Shown: piece after piece, positions 24,157 to 33,206 of the stretch | How positions within the stretch are numbered: position 1 is the first letter of the stretch | Layout of the letters: every line of letters starts with the position of its first letter | Assembly (NCBI GenBank): GCA_903889905.1 | Contig: CAISZI010000001.1 | Coordinates: 1-46,231, forward strand | DNA from: Candidatus Wirthbacteria bacterium | GTDB lineage: Bacteria; Patescibacteriota; CG2-30-54-11 | Length of the DNA: 46,231 bases | Reading direction: 5' to 3' | Notes under the pieces: generated by a model | The model's input: the letters and a program-made list of their open reading frames with translations, nothing else | Told to the model about the DNA's origin: nothing | The model's database searches: none | Position numbers and translations under genes: made by a program

Positions 24157-25272
24157 TTAGCCTGACGCGACAGTTTGATTCGCTTCCAGCCGGTCGTGAA
24201 GGTTCATGCTGGCAAGCACCACTTGATCCATATTGAGATAGCGATAAGTCGCCAGCCGTCCGACAAAAAAAGTGTTGGGCACTGTGGTGGCCAATTGTTG
24301 GTATTGCAAATAGATTGCCTGATTGTCACTGCGGGGAATAGGGTAAAACGGCTCTCCTTCTGCCATTGGATATTCCCGCATGAGGGTTGTCACAGGATGG
24401 CTCTGGCCGGTGGCATGTTTGATTTCGACACAGCGGGTATAGTCAAAATCATTGGGATAATTGATTTGAGGGAAATCCTGGAAATATGGCAGGGGTAGGG
24501 TTTCGAAGGCAAAGCGTACGGAGCGGTAAGGAAGCGGACCAAAACGATAAGCAAAAAAAGCATCGACACAGCCACTATAAATCAACTGGTGGTAGTGAAA
24601 GGCGGTGCGATTTTGCAGGAAATCACAATTGAGTTCCACTTGGATCTTGGGGTGATCGAGTAAATGGTGAAAAAGGTTGGTATAGCCCGCTTTGGGCATG
24701 GCCTGATACCGACGGGTGGAATAGCGTTGATCCTGGTCGAAACGAAGAGGAATCCGGGCAGTAACTTCTGGATCAAGCAGGCGGGGATGAAGGCCCCAGT
24801 GTTTCAGCGTGTAGTTGAGGAAAAATTTATCATACAACGCGCGACCGATTTGGCGAAGGACCTGGTCTTCGGCGTTGGTCGGATTGGGTATGGTCGGACA
24901 TTGCGTTTTAATAAAGGCCTGCGCCTCGACTGAGGTGAATTGTTTGCCATAAAACTGGTTGATTGTATTGAGATTGATCGGGAAATCAAATAATTGGCCA
25001 TCAACCAATGCTTTGACCTGGTAGAGGTACTTTCTCCAGGCGGTAAAGCGCGAAATAAAATTCCAGACGCGGTCACTATTGGTGCTGAAATAATGCGGGC
25101 CATAGCGGTGCACCAGCACGCCAGCAGCGTCCTGTTCATCGTAACAATTGCCGCCCACCTGCGGCCGCCGGTCGAGGACGAGGACGGATCTGCCGGCTTC
25201 CGCTTGCAAACGGGCCAGGGTGGCGCCGGCAATTCCTGCACCAACGATAAGGGTGTGGATCGAGGAAGCCAA
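24157..25272 (-). CDS. glf: UDP-galactopyranose mutase
   Basis: Glf converts UDP-galactopyranose to UDP-galactofuranose, the donor for galactofuranose in cell-surface glycans. The FAD-binding motif GAGIAGAT is at residues 11-18, followed by LVLDRRPQVGGNCYDE and the family motif HRYGPHYFSTN (about 56-66). The C-terminus has NTFFVGRLATYRYLNMDQV, which closes the FAD site. Length (371) is normal. The only start giving the conserved N-terminus is a TTG at 25272, with no convincing ribosome site, so the exact start is uncertain. galE lies 162 bases upstream and supplies its substrate. Confidence 0.95.
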   Translation of the reverse strand: MASSIHTLIVGAGIAGATLARLQAEAGRSVLVLDRRPQVGGNCYDEQDAAGVLVHRYGPHYFSTNSDRVWNFISRFTAWRKYLYQVKALVDGQLFDFPINLNTINQFYGKQFTSVEAQAFIKTQCPTIPNPTNAEDQVLRQIGRALYDKFFLNYTLKHWGLHPRLLDPEVTARIPLRFDQDQRYSTRRYQAMPKAGYTNLFHHLLDHPKIQVELNCDFLQNRTAFHYHQLIYSGCVDAFFAYRFGPLPYRSVRFAFETLPLPYFQDFPQINYPNDFDYTRCVEIKHATGQSHPVTTLMREYPMAEGEPFYPIPRSDNQAIYLQYQQLATTVPNTFFVGRLATYRYLNMDQVVLASMNLHDRLEANQTVASG

Positions 25273-25434
25273 GGGAAAGGTTCTCGCAAGTAAGCCGGTT
25301 GGGTGTGAAGGTATCAGTCTGGGAAGGTTTTTGCGCTTTTTGGCAAGGCTCGTGCTTGTTCCAAAAGGATTCGGGTTGGCAGCAGGCGAAGGGGGTCTAC
25401 TTTTTCATGCGACCCCATGCATTTTATCTTTTTG

Positions 25435-26448
25435 CTATGGTTGATAACCGTGGGGATGGCCCTCGTACCATTTTTTTAGGCTGAGGATGCTGTCTTCCAG
25501 TGATTTGTGGGTGGTAAATCCCAATGTTCGTCTGGCTTTGTCGGGATTGGCATAGATTTGAGCGGCTTCGCCTTTGCGTGGGGTGGCATTGGCAGTCGTG
25601 ATCTGTGTTTGGAAAACCGCTTCGACTTTGGCAATAATTTGTTTGACGCTATAGCCAGTGCCATTGCCGAGATTAAAAGTGTCGCTGCTGCCACCCTGGT
25701 GTAAATAGGTATAGGCAGCGAGGTGCGCCACAACCAGGTCTTCGACGTCAATATAATCACGAATGGGTGTCTTGTCGGGAGTTGCCACGGTTGGACAGGT
25801 CAGGGAGAATGGCTCAATGCCCAGCGCGCCACGAACGGCGTTTTGCAGCATCAGTTGGGAGGGTTTTTTGGAGTCGCCGATCGTTCCGTCGCTGGCGGCA
25901 CCACACACGTTAAAATAGCGTAAAATCGCATAACGCAGACCATAAATTGAGCCATACCAGCGGATCATACGTTCGGTTAGCAATTTGGATTCACCATAGG
26001 GACTGGCTGGTTCGGTGGGGTGTTGTTCGTCGACAGGTAAGTATTGGGTGTTGCCATAGACGGCGCAGGTGGAAGAAAAAATCAGGGTACTGATCGCCTC
26101 GGCACGCATGGCTTCTAACAGATTAAGGGTGCCGAGCGTGTTGTTGTAAAAATACAAACCCGGCTGTTCCACAGATTCGTTGACCAGGCAGAGGGCGGCA
26201 AAATGCAACACCGCGTCAATGCCCGGATGTTCGGCAAATAGTTTTCGCAAATCATCCGGTTGCCGCAAGTCCCCCTGGACAAAGGTTAATGGGCCGTTTT
26301 GGTGCAAAATGTCGATCGCTGCCCGATAGCCACGGCTAAGGTTGTCAAAGACAACGACTTCATAACCACGACTTAAAAACAGTTTGACGGCATGGCTGCC
26401 AATATAGCCAGCCCCGCCAGTTATCAAAATTTTGGGCAAAGTGGTCAT
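25435..26448 (-). CDS. galE: UDP-glucose 4-epimerase
   Basis: GalE interconverts UDP-glucose and UDP-galactose with bound NAD. The Rossmann motif GGAGYIGS is at residues 11-18; the Ser/Thr of FSSTCAVYG and the Tyr and Lys of SPYGESK are the catalytic set; NVCGAASDG and RDYIDVEDL follow as in the family. I start at the ATG at 26448 (337 residues, AAGGA nine bases upstream) because the extra 68 in-frame codons upstream are low-complexity and run into rnhB. With glf it makes UDP-galactofuranose from UDP-glucose. No glycosyltransferase is visible in the window. Confidence 0.95.
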   Translation of the reverse strand: MTTLPKILITGGAGYIGSHAVKLFLSRGYEVVVFDNLSRGYRAAIDILHQNGPLTFVQGDLRQPDDLRKLFAEHPGIDAVLHFAALCLVNESVEQPGLYFYNNTLGTLNLLEAMRAEAISTLIFSSTCAVYGNTQYLPVDEQHPTEPASPYGESKLLTERMIRWYGSIYGLRYAILRYFNVCGAASDGTIGDSKKPSQLMLQNAVRGALGIEPFSLTCPTVATPDKTPIRDYIDVEDLVVAHLAAYTYLHQGGSSDTFNLGNGTGYSVKQIIAKVEAVFQTQITTANATPRKGEAAQIYANPDKARRTLGFTTHKSLEDSILSLKKWYEGHPHGYQP

Positions 26449-26581
26449 GGGTGAATATCCTTGTGAGCTACGCTTGGGAATTGTTTGGTTAGTTTGTAGC
26501 AAGTCAGAACGGTGGGCGCTGTTGTCATTATAGGTAAATTGGTGATGAGGGGCAACCAACGATTCTTTGTTTGTTCTGTGG

Positions 26582-27283
26582 TTAGGAAAGTTTACCTCTG
26601 GGTAAATTGCTGCAGGCGAGCACGGGTTTGTAGGTTTGGCGGTGAATGGCACAAGGCCCCAATTGGCTTAACGCTGCCTGATGCTGCTTTGTGCCATAGC
26701 CTTTGTGTTTGGCAAAGCCATAGCCAGGGAATTGTACGTCCAGTTCCTGCAGCATACGGTCGCGGGTTACTTTGGCCAGGATGGCGCCAGCGGCAATCGA
26801 TAGACTGATATCTTCGCCATGGATAGGTGCTGTGCAGACTTGGGGTAAATCAAGGAGCGTGGATTGGGGCATTAACGCGGCGACATCCTCTGGCTTAAAG
26901 CGGACCGCATCCACCAGCACATGATGGTGGTTTAGATTAAACGAAAGCTTGTCCAGGGCCCGCAACATGGCCATTTTGGTTGCCTGCAAAATGTTGTACG
27001 TGTCAATTTCCTCGGCCGAGGCGATGCCAATCGCGGTTTGCTGTGCGCAATCTGTAATCACGTCAAACCAGTCGTTACGTTGTCTGGCAGAGAGTTTTTT
27101 GGAGTCTTTGAGGCCTTGCAGCCGTTCTGTGGCAAAGCAAGCGGGGAAGATGACGGCACCCGCGACTACCGGTCCTGCCCAAGGTCCACGCCCTGCCTCG
27201 TCGATGCCAATGACGAGCTTGCCCTGGTTCCAAGCGTCTTGTTCGAGCAAAAAAGTGGGAAGTGTTGAAGTTAAAAAGTTCAT
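26582..27283 (-). CDS. rnhB: Ribonuclease HII
   Basis: RNase HII cuts RNA in RNA-DNA hybrids and removes single ribonucleotides from DNA. The signature GIDEAGRGPWAGPVVAGA sits near residues 26-43 (Asp and Glu are metal ligands). LVDAVRF, SIAAGAILAKVTRDRM with its Asp, and FPGYGFAKHKGYGTKQH follow in the normal order. Length (233) is typical. The ATG at 27283 lacks a clear ribosome site. The L19 gene and its terminator lie just upstream. Confidence 0.97.
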   Translation of the reverse strand: MNFLTSTLPTFLLEQDAWNQGKLVIGIDEAGRGPWAGPVVAGAVIFPACFATERLQGLKDSKKLSARQRNDWFDVITDCAQQTAIGIASAEEIDTYNILQATKMAMLRALDKLSFNLNHHHVLVDAVRFKPEDVAALMPQSTLLDLPQVCTAPIHGEDISLSIAAGAILAKVTRDRMLQELDVQFPGYGFAKHKGYGTKQHQAALSQLGPCAIHRQTYKPVLACSNLPRGKLS

Positions 27284-27309
27284 AAAGCTTGCAAAGTGGA
27301 AACGGATTA

Positions 27310-27344
27310 AAAAAACAAAAAAGCGAGACAGAGTGTCTCGCTTT
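27310..27344 (-). terminator. Intrinsic terminator after rplS
   Basis: On the minus strand GCGAGAC pairs with GTCTCGC (27323-27329 and 27335-27341) around a five-base loop, extended by three A-T pairs, and is followed by TTTTTTGTTTTTT. This is a textbook rho-independent terminator 27 bases after the rplS stop, so rnhB probably needs its own promoter. Confidence 0.9.
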
Positions 27345-27370
27345 GGGGGGAATTATTCAAGTTGTAAGGA

Positions 27371-27805
27371 TTATTCAGCAGGAGCTGTTTCGCTTTTGAC
27401 TGCGGCGGTTTTGCCTTTTTTCTTGTTGGCTTTGGCTTCAGCGTGGGCGGCGGAGGCGGTATAGTCTTTCTTTTCCTTGATGTTGATGCTTTTGGTGCGG
27501 AGATTGCGTAAATAATAGAGGCGGGCGCGGCGGACATCGCCATGGCGAACCACTTCGATGCTGAGCACATTGGGCGAATGAATCAAAAAGGTGCGTTCCA
27601 CGCCAACACCGCTCGCGATCTTGCGCAGGGTGAAGCTGGCGTCAATACTGGTTCCGCTGTTACGTTTGATCACCACACCTTCGAACATCTGGGTGCGGAC
27701 TTTGTCGCCTTCTTTGATGCGGTTGGCGATTTTGATGGTGTCGCCTTCGCGAAAAACAGGGATGTCGTGCTTGAGTTGATCTTGGGTAAGTTGCTTCAAA
27801 TCCAT
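27371..27805 (-). CDS. rplS: 50S ribosomal protein L19
   Basis: L19 lies at the 30S-50S interface. The sequence shows the family pattern: FREGDTIKIANRIKEGDKVRTQ split over residues 18-40, FEGVVIKRN, SFTLRKIASGVGVERTF and RRARLYYLRNL. At 144 residues it has a charged Lys/Ala/Glu extension of about 30 residues beyond the usual end. The ATG at 27805 is chosen because upstream codons are not L19-like. AGGA lies nine bases before it. It follows the NusB-NadM gene after 83 bases. Confidence 0.97.
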   Translation of the reverse strand: MDLKQLTQDQLKHDIPVFREGDTIKIANRIKEGDKVRTQMFEGVVIKRNSGTSIDASFTLRKIASGVGVERTFLIHSPNVLSIEVVRHGDVRRARLYYLRNLRTKSINIKEKKDYTASAAHAEAKANKKKGKTAAVKSETAPAE

Positions 27806-27888
27806 TGGAGGTTTCCTATAAAAAACGCAAAAGCTATTATAACCAAAAGGCATGGTTTGGGCAATGGGGTATTGGGGAAGGACTTATT

Positions 27889-28875
27889 TTACGAACTCGC
27901 CACCGCCAGATTGTGGATTCTTTCGAGTAGTTTGCGGCGGCGCAGGTAGCGTTCCACCTTGATCGGGACAAGGCGGCTCCAGGGCTGCCCCAGCACCATG
28001 CAGCGGCGAATATTGGTGCTGCTGAGCTCGGTTTCGTCAATCAGCTGGGCGTGAAAGACCGGGATTTTGGCCATTTCAAAGAGTTCGGTCAGTTTGTCGT
28101 CGTTGGTGTAGACCACAGCAAAGGGCTGGCAGAGCTCTTTGACATGCCGCAGCCATTCTTCCTGGTTTTCGATGGTTTTAAGGCCGACGATTTTGAATGT
28201 TGCCTTGATTGGTTCGACGTCGGCTTCGCGTTCATCTTCTTTGAGTGACAGCGTCGACAGTACATCTTCGAGCATTTCGCGGCGTTCATCCCAGGAGAGT
28301 GGATTGTGGGCAGTATGTTTCTGGTCACTGTCGATCACGCCAATGGTGACTTTGGGGAAGCGGCTGGCGATCTGGCGCAGGGCTTTGGTGTGGCCTTTGT
28401 GCAGGGGTTGAAAATGGCCTAGAAAAAGGGCGGTTTCGGTATCGAGTTCGCGTTCACGCAGCTTGATGATCGTGCCCAGTGCGCCGTTGACAAAACTGCT
28501 GCCGGTATCGGAACTGAATTCTTTGGCCAGTTCCACGCCTTCATCGATTGCGACTTTGGGGGGCACGGATTTGGCAAAGTAGAGTTCAAAAATGGCGATG
28601 CGCAGAATATTGAGGTCAATTTTGGGCAATTGCTTCAGTGGCCATTCCGGCGCACAGCGAGAGATCATGATATCGATCTCGTTCAAATTGGCGGGAATGC
28701 CTTCGAGCAAAAAATGCAGCAATTCTTCGTCCAGCAAATCGAGCAACATGTCGGCGCGGATGCGTTTGGCTGTGGCGATCAGGTCGCACTGGTGGAAACT
28801 GGCTTCAAATAAGGCTTGGAGCACTAATTTGCGGGATTCGTGGCGCAGGTCGACTTGCTGTTTGAGGGGCTTCAT
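27889..28875 (-). CDS. NusB fused to NadM-like NMN adenylyltransferase
   Basis: One continuous frame joins two normally separate proteins. Residues 1-140 are NusB, the antitermination and rRNA-processing factor: RHESRKLVLQALFE near 11-24, IDLNILRIAIFEL near 86-98, VAIDEGVELAKEFSSD and FVNGALGTI near 128-136. Residues about 147-328 are a nucleotidyltransferase with GHFQPLHKGH at 153-162 and SSTNIRRCMVLGQPW at 285-299, the pattern of archaeal-type NadM that makes NAD from NMN and ATP. The linker is about ten residues, with no start codon or ribosome site at the junction. AGGA lies seven bases before the ATG. NadM as opposed to a related nucleotidyltransferase is likely but not certain. Confidence 0.88.
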   Translation of the reverse strand: MKPLKQQVDLRHESRKLVLQALFEASFHQCDLIATAKRIRADMLLDLLDEELLHFLLEGIPANLNEIDIMISRCAPEWPLKQLPKIDLNILRIAIFELYFAKSVPPKVAIDEGVELAKEFSSDTGSSFVNGALGTIIKLRERELDTETALFLGHFQPLHKGHTKALRQIASRFPKVTIGVIDSDQKHTAHNPLSWDERREMLEDVLSTLSLKEDEREADVEPIKATFKIVGLKTIENQEEWLRHVKELCQPFAVVYTNDDKLTELFEMAKIPVFHAQLIDETELSSTNIRRCMVLGQPWSRLVPIKVERYLRRRKLLERIHNLAVASS

Positions 28876-28918
28876 ATGAAAATCCTAAATTCTAAATTCG
28901 AATAACCAAATTGGGGAG

Positions 28919-28998
28919 AATCCCCCTGCGCCCCCTTTACAAGGGGGTATGAACAGAATCTTAGTCCGACCCCCTTGCAAAGGGGGTGCAGGGGGATT
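28919..28998. repeat. Palindromic MITE-like repeat, copy 1
   Basis: Two 31-base arms (28919-28949 and 28968-28998) are nearly perfect inverted repeats around an 18-base spacer. Each arm contains its own small palindrome, CCCCCTT then AAGGGGG, so a cruciform or three-stem RNA can form. It nearly fills the gap between ftsK and the nusB-nadM gene. A second copy is at 33207-33295. Confidence 0.85.
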
Positions 28999-29003
28999 TG
29001 CAT

Positions 29004-31367
29004 TTAACTTTCATATTCATCAAACAACGACTCGCTGTCATCAATGGGTTTGGCGGGTGGGAGAGTTTGTGGAAAAGCGGCGGGAGGTGGGGTTTCGCGA
29101 ACATTGCCCGTTGGCAGCGAACGTTTGAGCACTTCGCGCGGTTTGGAGCCATCGGCAGGGCTGAGGCAGCCTTTGTTTTCCAGAATATCGATCAGGCGGG
29201 CAGCACGGGCATAGCCGACTCTGAGTCTCCGTTGCAGCAACGAAGCGGAACCACGGCCTTCACGCACAATTTCATTGAGCGCGTCCTGGAGTAATTCATC
29301 ATCCATGTCGTCATCGTTGCTGCCGCCACCATTTTTCATATTGACCGGTTGGCTGATGACTTCGTCGAGGTAGGTGGGCTCGCCCTGTTTGGACCAGAAT
29401 TGGACGAGGCGTTCAACTTCGGTGTCTGAGACAAACACGCCTTGCAGCCGGACCATTTTACCTAAATCGGGTGCGTGGTAGAGCATGTCGCCGCGGCCGA
29501 GGAGTTTTTCGGCGCCGTTCTGGTCCAGCACGACGCGGGAGTCCATTTGCGAGGCCACGGCAAAGCAGATGCGGGTGGGAATATTGGCTTTGATCAAACC
29601 GGTGACGACGTTAACCGATGGCCTTTGGGTGGCGATGATGAGGTGAAGACCCGTGGCACGGGCCTTTTGGGCCAACCGGCAGATGGACTCTTCAACCTCC
29701 ACCGGGGAGGCCATCATCAGGTCGGCAAGTTCGTCGACAATGATGACAATGTAGGGGAGCTGCGCCATCGCATCGCGCTGGGCTTTGTTGTAGGATTCGA
29801 TGTTGCGCACACCGTGGCTGGCAAAAATCTGGTAACGGCGTTCCATTTCGTCAATCGCCCATTTGAGTGCGCTCAGCGTTTTGTCTGGCCGGGTGATGAC
29901 TGGCGTGAGCAGATGCGGAATACCATTGAAACGGGACAATTCCACGACTTTCGGGTCAACCATGATCAGTTTGAGTTCGTCGGGATTGTATTTGTACAAA
30001 AAGCTGCTGATCACTGAGTTGATACAGACCGATTTGCCCGAGCCGGTGGCACCGGCAATCAGCGCATGCGGCGCATTGGTGAGGTCGGAAACAAACACAT
30101 CACCTGAGACATTGCGCCCGAGAGCCATTGGTAAAAGCTTCTTGGGGTTTTGGAATTCAGAGGTTTGGATTAAACCGCGCAGGTTGACTGTGGTGGCTAC
30201 GTAATTGGGAACTTCAATACCAATGTACGGTTTGCCGGGAATGGGGGCTTCAATGCGGATCTGGGAGGTCGACAAGGCAAGGGCGAGGTCGTTCTGTAAC
30301 GCGGTAATCTTGGCCACTTTGACGCCGGGTTCGAGTTTTAGTTCATACTGGGTAATGGTGGGGCCGATGTTGTGGCCGACGACGCTGGCTTCCACGCCGA
30401 AGTTTTTGAGGGTACGGTTGATGATGTCTTTGCGCAGATGCGGACTTGCGGTTTCGGCCAGGCTCTTGGCCTGTGGATCCAGCAGGTCGATGGTAGGTAA
30501 AAACCACACCGACGGATGAATTGTTTTGGCCTGGCTCGCAGCAGGGAGAACGGTGGTGGAGAAGTCAGGCGGAGTAGCTTCCGCTTTGGCCAGGGCATGT
30601 TTTTTGAATGACACTGTACTGGGTTCTACGTAGGGGCCTTCACTGTCGTCAACGATTTCGTCCTCCTCGGCTGCGATGGCTTCAGCGTCCTCTTCCACGG
30701 CTTCGTCTGCGGCGACATTGTGTTCGATCAGGGCATCGTCTTCGTCGTCGCCGAATTTCTGGAACCATTTGACTTTGAGCCATTCCCAGGCGTCGGCCAG
30801 TTTTTCACGAACCATGGAAAGGGCTTTCTGCAGTCCCGTAAATCCGTTGGTGAGAGACCAGTTGGTGAGCACGATGAGGCTGACCACGATCAGGGCAATT
30901 TCTACCACGCCGGTGAAAAAAGTCCCAAGCACGCTGCTCAGCAGTTTGCTGACCGCGTAACCAATGATACCGCCCCGCGTGGTGGCGACCATATAGCCGG
31001 AGGAGATTTTGCCAAGTTCAAGCAATCCGAGTGCCATCAAACCAATCAACAGCGCCCAGAGGATGCGGCTGCCGCGTTCCCAGAATTTGGCCGGAAGCAA
31101 TAAGAGTACGGTGATGTAAAAACTGATCAGGCTGATCAGCCAACTGCCGACGCCAAAGGTGCCAACCAGGAATTCCCGCAGGCCATAGCCAAATTCACCC
31201 TGGCTTTTGTACATGACGATCAGACTCATCAGCCCAAAGACAAAGGCAAAGACCGAGATGATCTCGCGGATCAGTCGCTCTTGTTCTTTTTTGGTGCGGC
31301 GGTGCATGAGCACCTTTTTCACGCCAGCATGGCGGGTGGGAGTGGAGCGGCGTTTTTTACGCGGCAC
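29004..31367 (-). CDS. ftsK: FtsK/SpoIIIE DNA translocase
   Basis: FtsK pumps chromosomal DNA during division. The N-terminus has four hydrophobic segments (about residues 35-190), then an acidic linker (about 215-260). The motor has its P-loop AGATGSGKS near residue 438, Walker B (YIVIIVDELADLMM) and the TGLHLIIATQRPSV motif. The C-terminal gamma winged helix (about 700-765, with RLRVGYARAARLID) reads DNA polarity sequences. Length 787 is normal. The first start is a GTG at 31367 with GAGGG six bases upstream; an ATG at 31307 with AAAGGTG is the alternative. RNase J lies just upstream. Confidence 0.96.
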   Translation of the reverse strand: MPRKKRRSTPTRHAGVKKVLMHRRTKKEQERLIREIISVFAFVFGLMSLIVMYKSQGEFGYGLREFLVGTFGVGSWLISLISFYITVLLLLPAKFWERGSRILWALLIGLMALGLLELGKISSGYMVATTRGGIIGYAVSKLLSSVLGTFFTGVVEIALIVVSLIVLTNWSLTNGFTGLQKALSMVREKLADAWEWLKVKWFQKFGDDEDDALIEHNVAADEAVEEDAEAIAAEEDEIVDDSEGPYVEPSTVSFKKHALAKAEATPPDFSTTVLPAASQAKTIHPSVWFLPTIDLLDPQAKSLAETASPHLRKDIINRTLKNFGVEASVVGHNIGPTITQYELKLEPGVKVAKITALQNDLALALSTSQIRIEAPIPGKPYIGIEVPNYVATTVNLRGLIQTSEFQNPKKLLPMALGRNVSGDVFVSDLTNAPHALIAGATGSGKSVCINSVISSFLYKYNPDELKLIMVDPKVVELSRFNGIPHLLTPVITRPDKTLSALKWAIDEMERRYQIFASHGVRNIESYNKAQRDAMAQLPYIVIIVDELADLMMASPVEVEESICRLAQKARATGLHLIIATQRPSVNVVTGLIKANIPTRICFAVASQMDSRVVLDQNGAEKLLGRGDMLYHAPDLGKMVRLQGVFVSDTEVERLVQFWSKQGEPTYLDEVISQPVNMKNGGGSNDDDMDDELLQDALNEIVREGRGSASLLQRRLRVGYARAARLIDILENKGCLSPADGSKPREVLKRSLPTGNVRETPPPAAFPQTLPPAKPIDDSESLFDEYES

Positions 31368-31438
31368 GGTTTGCCCTCAGGTTGCGAGGATAGACAGTTT
31401 GGTCTTGGTGAAATTGAACGGCACTATGATAACTGCAA

Positions 31439-33133
31439 TCAGACCTCGATGACAACAGGCAGCACCATGGGTTCGCGTTCGGTGCGTTCATAGAGAAAAT
31501 CCTGAAGCTTGACCTTGAGGTCGCCGCGGATGGTCATGGGGTCAGGTCTGGCAGCGGCGCGGGCGCTGTGCTGCAGTGTTTCCAGGATGAGGGCGCGTGC
31601 TTCCTTGATCAAATCCTGGGATTCTTTGACATAGACAAAGCCGCGGGAAATGATTTCGGGATTACCGACAATGTCGGCGGTGCCTTTTTTGACGTTGACC
31701 ATCACCATGAAAATGCCACTTTGGCTCATCACTTCACGGTCTTTGAGCACCACGTTGCCAATGTCCCCGACGCCGGAGCCATCGACCAGCACGTAACCGC
31801 AGGTGTCGTTGGTGTCCACGGTCACGCCTTCTTTGGTAAGTTCCAGGTGGTTACCATTGTCCATAATAAACGTATTTTCTTCTTTGATCCCAACTTCTTT
31901 GGCCATATTGGCATGTGCGACCTGCATGCGGCGTTCGCCATGCACTGGCATGAAGTACTTGGGGCGGATGAAGTTGAGCAGCAGTTTGTGTTCTTCCTGG
32001 TGGGCGTGGCCGGAGACGTGGACATCCATTTCTTTGCCATAGATGACATTGGCACCCAGCCGGTAGAGCTCGTTGATATTGCGGTTGATGCCTTCTTCGT
32101 TGCCAGGAATGGGCGAGGAGGAGAGCATGATCGTGTCGCCTTTTTTGATTTTGATCTGCTGGTGTTCGCCGGCGGCAATGCGGGTCAGCGCGGAGTGCGC
32201 TTCGCCCTGGCTGCCGGTCGTAATCATCACCAGTTTGTGATCCGGGATGCTGGTAAGTTTGTTGGGGGGGAGCAGCACGCCGGCGGGAATAGTGAGATAA
32301 CCCAGCTCCATGGCGATGTTGACGTTATTGATCATGCTGCGGCCAAAGATAAAGACTTTGCGGTCGTGTTCGACCGCGGCCGTGATGATCTGTTGGATGC
32401 GATTGAGGTTGGAGGCAAACGAAGCCACGATAATACGGCTCTTGCTTTTGGTGAAAATTTTGTCAATTGTATCGCGCACTACGGATTCGGAAGGGGTATA
32501 GCCTGGCACTTCGGCGTTGGTGCTGTCGCTCATCAGCAACATGACACCGTCGTCGCCGACCTGGGCCAGCCGCGCCACGTCGACGGCTTTGCCGTCGGGC
32601 GGGGTGTAGTCGAATTTGAAGTCGCCGGTGTGGAAGATCGTTCCCACCGGGGTGCGGATGATGAAGCCGACCGCGTCGGGAATGGAATGGTTGATGCGTA
32701 CGGGTTCAATGGCAAAATCACCGAGGACCACTTCCTGGCGGGTTTTGATGATTTTGAGCTTGGCGGTGTCCAGTAGCCGTTTTTCCTTGAGGTTGACCGA
32801 AATTAGTCCTTGCGTCAACTTGGTGGCATAGATCGGTGGGTTGCCCAGCTTGTCGAGCAGAAACTGGATCGCGCCTTTGTGGTCTTCGTGGCCGTGGGTG
32901 ACGAAAATGCCACGAATCATGCGCAGTTTGTTCTTGAGGTAACTGATGTCGGGAATGACGAGGTCCACGCCCAGCATGTTGGAATCGGGGAATTTGAGGC
33001 CGCAGTCGACAATGATGATGTCATTGCGGGTCTCAAATACGGTCATGTTTTTGCCAATCTCGCCCAAACCACCTAAGGGGGTGATACGAACGAGTTGGTC
33101 GGCTTTTTTGATGCCTTTTTTGATGGGATACAA
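31439..33133 (-). CDS. rnj: Ribonuclease J
   Basis: RNase J combines endonuclease and 5'-3' exonuclease activity in mRNA decay and rRNA maturation. The metallo-beta-lactamase motif THGHEDH lies near residues 79-85, with LGGLGEIGKNM at the N-terminus, FHTGDFKFD, SDSTNAE and the beta-CASP part (SGHAHQEEHK, MPVHGE) in order. Length 564 is normal. The start is a TTG at 33133, supported by AGGAG six bases upstream. PNPase lies 3.5 kb further upstream, so two major RNA-decay enzymes are near one another. Confidence 0.96.
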   Translation of the reverse strand: MYPIKKGIKKADQLVRITPLGGLGEIGKNMTVFETRNDIIIVDCGLKFPDSNMLGVDLVIPDISYLKNKLRMIRGIFVTHGHEDHKGAIQFLLDKLGNPPIYATKLTQGLISVNLKEKRLLDTAKLKIIKTRQEVVLGDFAIEPVRINHSIPDAVGFIIRTPVGTIFHTGDFKFDYTPPDGKAVDVARLAQVGDDGVMLLMSDSTNAEVPGYTPSESVVRDTIDKIFTKSKSRIIVASFASNLNRIQQIITAAVEHDRKVFIFGRSMINNVNIAMELGYLTIPAGVLLPPNKLTSIPDHKLVMITTGSQGEAHSALTRIAAGEHQQIKIKKGDTIMLSSSPIPGNEEGINRNINELYRLGANVIYGKEMDVHVSGHAHQEEHKLLLNFIRPKYFMPVHGERRMQVAHANMAKEVGIKEENTFIMDNGNHLELTKEGVTVDTNDTCGYVLVDGSGVGDIGNVVLKDREVMSQSGIFMVMVNVKKGTADIVGNPEIISRGFVYVKESQDLIKEARALILETLQHSARAAARPDPMTIRGDLKVKLQDFLYERTEREPMVLPVVIEV

Positions 33134-33206
33134 GCGAAACTCCTAAAAAGAAAAATAAAAGAGGTCGAATGGGTAGGGGCGATGCATGAATCGTTTGAGG
33201 GGACCG

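Noticed and set aside
23920-24165. Plus-strand open frame of 81 codons in the exonuclease-glf gap
   Set aside because: No ribosome site, no recognisable pattern, and it crosses the hairpin at 23954-23981 and the glf end.
26449-26652. 68-codon N-terminal extension of GalE
   Set aside because: Residues are low-complexity and overlap rnhB; the Rossmann motif follows directly after the ATG at 26448.
31568-32776. Plus-strand open frame of 402 codons opposite rnj
   Set aside because: Its His/Asp/Val/Phe-rich composition is the mirror of the RNase J codons; no start signal or family pattern.
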